From Fulvivirga imtechensis AK7 (GTDB lineage: Bacteria; Bacteroidota; Bacteroidia; Cytophagales; Cyclobacteriaceae), in the NCBI RefSeq assembly GCF_000331535.1, contig NZ_AMZN01000034.1, positions 1 to 34,138 of the forward strand: a stretch of 34,138 nucleotides of DNA, in the 5' to 3' direction. Below, piece by piece: positions 32,676 through 34,138 of this stretch. Within the stretch, counting starts at the first letter, position 1. Every line of letters starts with the position of its first letter. The position numbers were made by a program, and so were the translations under genes. The notes under the pieces are model-generated. The model was not told the DNA's origin. It did no database searches and saw only the letters and a list, made by a program, of their open reading frames with translations.

Positions 32676-33431
32676 ATGCGGTTAATAAGAATTGATGAGA
32701 AGGATCATGGCAAGGAGATATTCAGGATATTTCCCATGCAATGGTTTTTGGATGTACTGGAGAATAAGCGTCTTACCTTCGTTAAGCCCAGGCTTTGGAA
32801 AGATCCTATGGACCGGCTGATATTTGAATATTATTTTCACGCTCCTGATGAGAGCAAAATAAAAGTGGAGTGCCGTGATGACTATTTTGCCCAGTGCTGG
32901 ACCTTGAAATATGAATCTCATGCATTATGGAGTGAATATGCACCTTTACATGATGGAGTAAGGGTAAAGACAACCATAAAAAAACTTATAGAGCTGTTTC
33001 GAGAGCATCCTCTTAATAATAAGGATCATTCGTGGTTTATGGGTCAGATAGACTACCTGCCCATAGATGACATCAAAAAGTGGATAGGGAAGGAGCTGCC
33101 CTACAAAAATGTGGAGTATCATTCTCCATTAGGGCAGGTACATACTTTACTTATCAAACTACATCAGTATAGTCATGAGCAGGAAGTAAGGATCATATTT
33201 AATTCAAATGGCGAAAAATCCATTAGAAATTCCGAGCTATTCTGTGGACTAAACATAGAGCCGCTTGAATTATTTGACAGGCTTTTGCTTGACCCCAGGA
33301 TGCCAGAGAACATATACCAGGTGTATAAGGAGAAATTTATAGCATACGGTTTTGATGCGGACCAGATCATACGGTCCGAGCTTTACGATGAGGAGCTACT
33401 CAAGCAAAAGCTACTTCAGAATGCCAAGTAG
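32676..33431 (+). CDS. DUF2971 domain protein
   Basis: The 251-residue protein fits DUF2971. The usual marks are visible: an N-terminal strand-helix leading to LTFVKPRLWKDPMD (33-46), corresponding to the family's NDP/E region; FAQCWTLKYESHALWSEYAPLHDGVRV (in part residues 71-97), the CWS...W..Y...GV pattern; and a YSHEQEVRIIF segment (165-175) matching the conserved W..E.E.R. The biochemical function is unknown; members occur in accessory regions and some are near defence genes. It follows a repeat island and is followed by the convergent RiPP precursor. Confidence 0.75.
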   Translation: MRLIRIDEKDHGKEIFRIFPMQWFLDVLENKRLTFVKPRLWKDPMDRLIFEYYFHAPDESKIKVECRDDYFAQCWTLKYESHALWSEYAPLHDGVRVKTTIKKLIELFREHPLNNKDHSWFMGQIDYLPIDDIKKWIGKELPYKNVEYHSPLGQVHTLLIKLHQYSHEQEVRIIFNSNGEKSIRNSELFCGLNIEPLELFDRLLLDPRMPENIYQVYKEKFIAYGFDADQIIRSELYDEELLKQKLLQNAK

Positions 33432-33545
33432 CGGCTTCCGTGAAAATGTCGATCTCTTGCGGACTACGAATGAGGAGCTTTGGATTTCGATTAAGACAAA
33501 AACAATAAATCAGGTCATCTGAAAAAAATCAGGATTTCCCTTATC

Positions 33546-33574
33546 AAAAAAAAGCCCGAAGCAGAGCAACGGGC
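33546..33574 (-). terminator. Intrinsic terminator of precursor peptide gene 2
   Basis: On the minus strand GCCCG ... CGGGC (33570-33574 with 33554-33558) is followed directly by a run of eight T (33546-33553). It lies about 35 nt past the stop codon of the precursor gene and shows that the gene is monocistronic. Confidence 0.75.
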
Positions 33575-33608
33575 CAGGATGAAAATTTTCTGTTCAGACT
33601 TTGTACTG

Positions 33609-33788
33609 TCAACACGAGTCATCGCTGCATATCTGCGCACCTTGTGACAGGCAGGCTATTTTCACGGATTCTCCTCCGCAATAAAATCCTGACCATCCTC
33701 CTTTGGCAGTAGCAAAAGACTCATCTTTCAAACGAGTTACAAAACTCTGCACTTTCAATTGCTCTAGTTCAATTTTTTTCTTTTTCAT
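33609..33788 (-). CDS. Pinensin-like class I lanthipeptide precursor (59 aa)
   Basis: This 59-residue precursor has the leader MKKKKIELEQLKVQSFVT followed by RLKDESFATAKGG: the basic start, the LKVxSFVT box and a double glycine at 30-31. That is the same leader type as the gene at 171-317. The core of 28 residues contains four Cys (C37, C46, C54, C59) and five Ser (S33, S41, S48, S55, S58) but no Thr, so any rings would be lanthionine, not methyllanthionine. The two cores share no clear sequence, only the leader and the Cys count. An 18-bp element found before the first precursor gene occurs here at nearly the same distance. A terminator follows. No modification enzyme, transporter or peptidase is next to it. 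Confidence 0.82.
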   Translation of the reverse strand: MKKKKIELEQLKVQSFVTRLKDESFATAKGGWSGFYCGGESVKIACLSQGAQICSDDSC

Positions 33789-33795
33789 TATTGAA

Positions 33796-33813
33796 AGTTT
33801 TTAGTTGGTTTTA
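33796..33813 (-). promoter_or_regulatory. Conserved 18-bp element upstream of precursor gene 2
   Basis: On the minus strand this reads TAAAACCAACTAAAAACT and ends 7 nt before the start codon. It differs from the copy at 324-341 at one base. Matching position relative to the start suggests shared control of two unlinked peptides. Confidence 0.6.
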
Positions 33814-33977
33814 GCATGAGCTTAAAGATAGAGATTGACTGTTGATAGATATAACTAAAAACATTAAAATTCTTACATATGTACTGCTTATTGCAAACAT
33901 TGCAGGAAAGACGAAGGCTGAACCGCCCTGCTATTTTGTTGTTTTTATCCTGTTTTTTCTATAACCAAATTAGTATA

Positions 33978-34138
33978 TTAACGTGAGTTCGATATAAAAA
34001 CGTTGATATATTTTAATGAAAATAGGTAGAAAATTAGTACATTAAGTTATTGACAATCAACTAAATAACTAAAATTCTGCCTATGTTATTTGCTTCTAAA
34101 ATTACCGAAATTTTTTGTTCTATTGATGATTTCTGCCT
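33978..34138 (+). mobile_element. IS982-type insertion sequence, left part (cut by window edge)
   Basis: The left end is marked by TTAACGTGAGTTCGATATAA (33978-33997), which has an inverted partner at 29621-29640. A leader of about 85 nt leads to the transposase start at 34083. The right end is beyond the window, so target-site duplication and true boundaries cannot be checked. Confidence 0.6.
34083..34138 (+). CDS. IS982-family transposase, N-terminal fragment
   Basis: Only 18 complete codons are visible before the window ends: MLFASKITEIFCSIDDFC. The KITEIFxxIDDFC start is, from memory, typical of IS982-family DDE transposases in Bacteroidota. The catalytic triad is not in view, so integrity cannot be judged. 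Confidence 0.65.
   Translation, partial: MLFASKITEIFCSIDDFC

Overview
The window reads as a chromosomal segment of a Bacteroidota bacterium, most likely of the Cytophagales type. The evidence is the gene content (a two-component-propeller/Y_Y_Y sensor kinase, secreted BNR-repeat and DUF1571 proteins, pinensin-type RiPP leaders), weak Shine-Dalgarno sites, A/T-rich gene starts, and promoters that match the Bacteroidota -7 consensus TAnnTTTG, for example before the DEAD-box helicase and the cold-shock gene. The genus cannot be fixed from the sequence. No tRNA, rRNA or CRISPR array was seen.

Layout. (1) 1-530: a small gene on the minus strand, missed by ordinary ORF length cut-offs, encoding a Cys-rich double-glycine precursor peptide (class I lanthipeptide, pinensin-like leader). 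(2) 0.5-2.7 kb: a VLRF1 (Vms1-like peptidyl-tRNA hydrolase) homologue and an AbiE type IV toxin-antitoxin pair, with a perfect 16-bp palindrome at the abiE start. (3) 2.8-7.4 kb: a large secreted TPR-CHAT protease-like protein and a histidine phosphatase. (4) 7.6-12.7 kb: three exported proteins on the minus strand (BNR-propeller protein, LolA-like protein, DUF1571 protein with an inserted LysM). (5) 12.9-15.7 kb: a small Cys-rich protein, then a tight operon of manganese catalase, a DsbA/FrnE-like protein with an altered active site, and a small membrane protein. (6) 15.9-17.8 kb: two HEAT-repeat proteins and a MazEF module. (7) 17.9-21.4 kb: a DUF763 protein ending in a sliding-clamp-binding motif, a DEAD-box RNA helicase and a cold-shock protein. 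(8) 21.6-28 kb: a large sensor histidine kinase, then a GT2 glycosyltransferase paired with a SAF-domain oxidoreductase. (9) 28.3-32.5 kb: a STAS-like protein and a copper set: an AraC regulator with an N-terminal HMA-like metal-binding domain, a CopA ATPase and a small HMA chaperone. (10) 32.6-34.1 kb: a DUF2971 protein, a second Cys-rich lanthipeptide-type precursor on the minus strand with its own terminator, and the start of an IS982-type insertion sequence.

Most notable. Two short precursor peptide genes about 33 kb apart share the leader pattern LKVxSFVT...GG and an 18-bp upstream element (17/18 identical) at nearly the same distance from the start codon. No lanthipeptide synthetase lies in the window, which suggests dispersed precursors served by a remote enzyme. 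Other leads are the HMA-AraC fusion with the copper genes, an IS-end-like inverted repeat (19/20) on either side of the copA region, the QLDLF tail on the DUF763 protein, the VLRF1 homologue, the AbiE palindrome, and several intergenic islands of short degenerate repeats.
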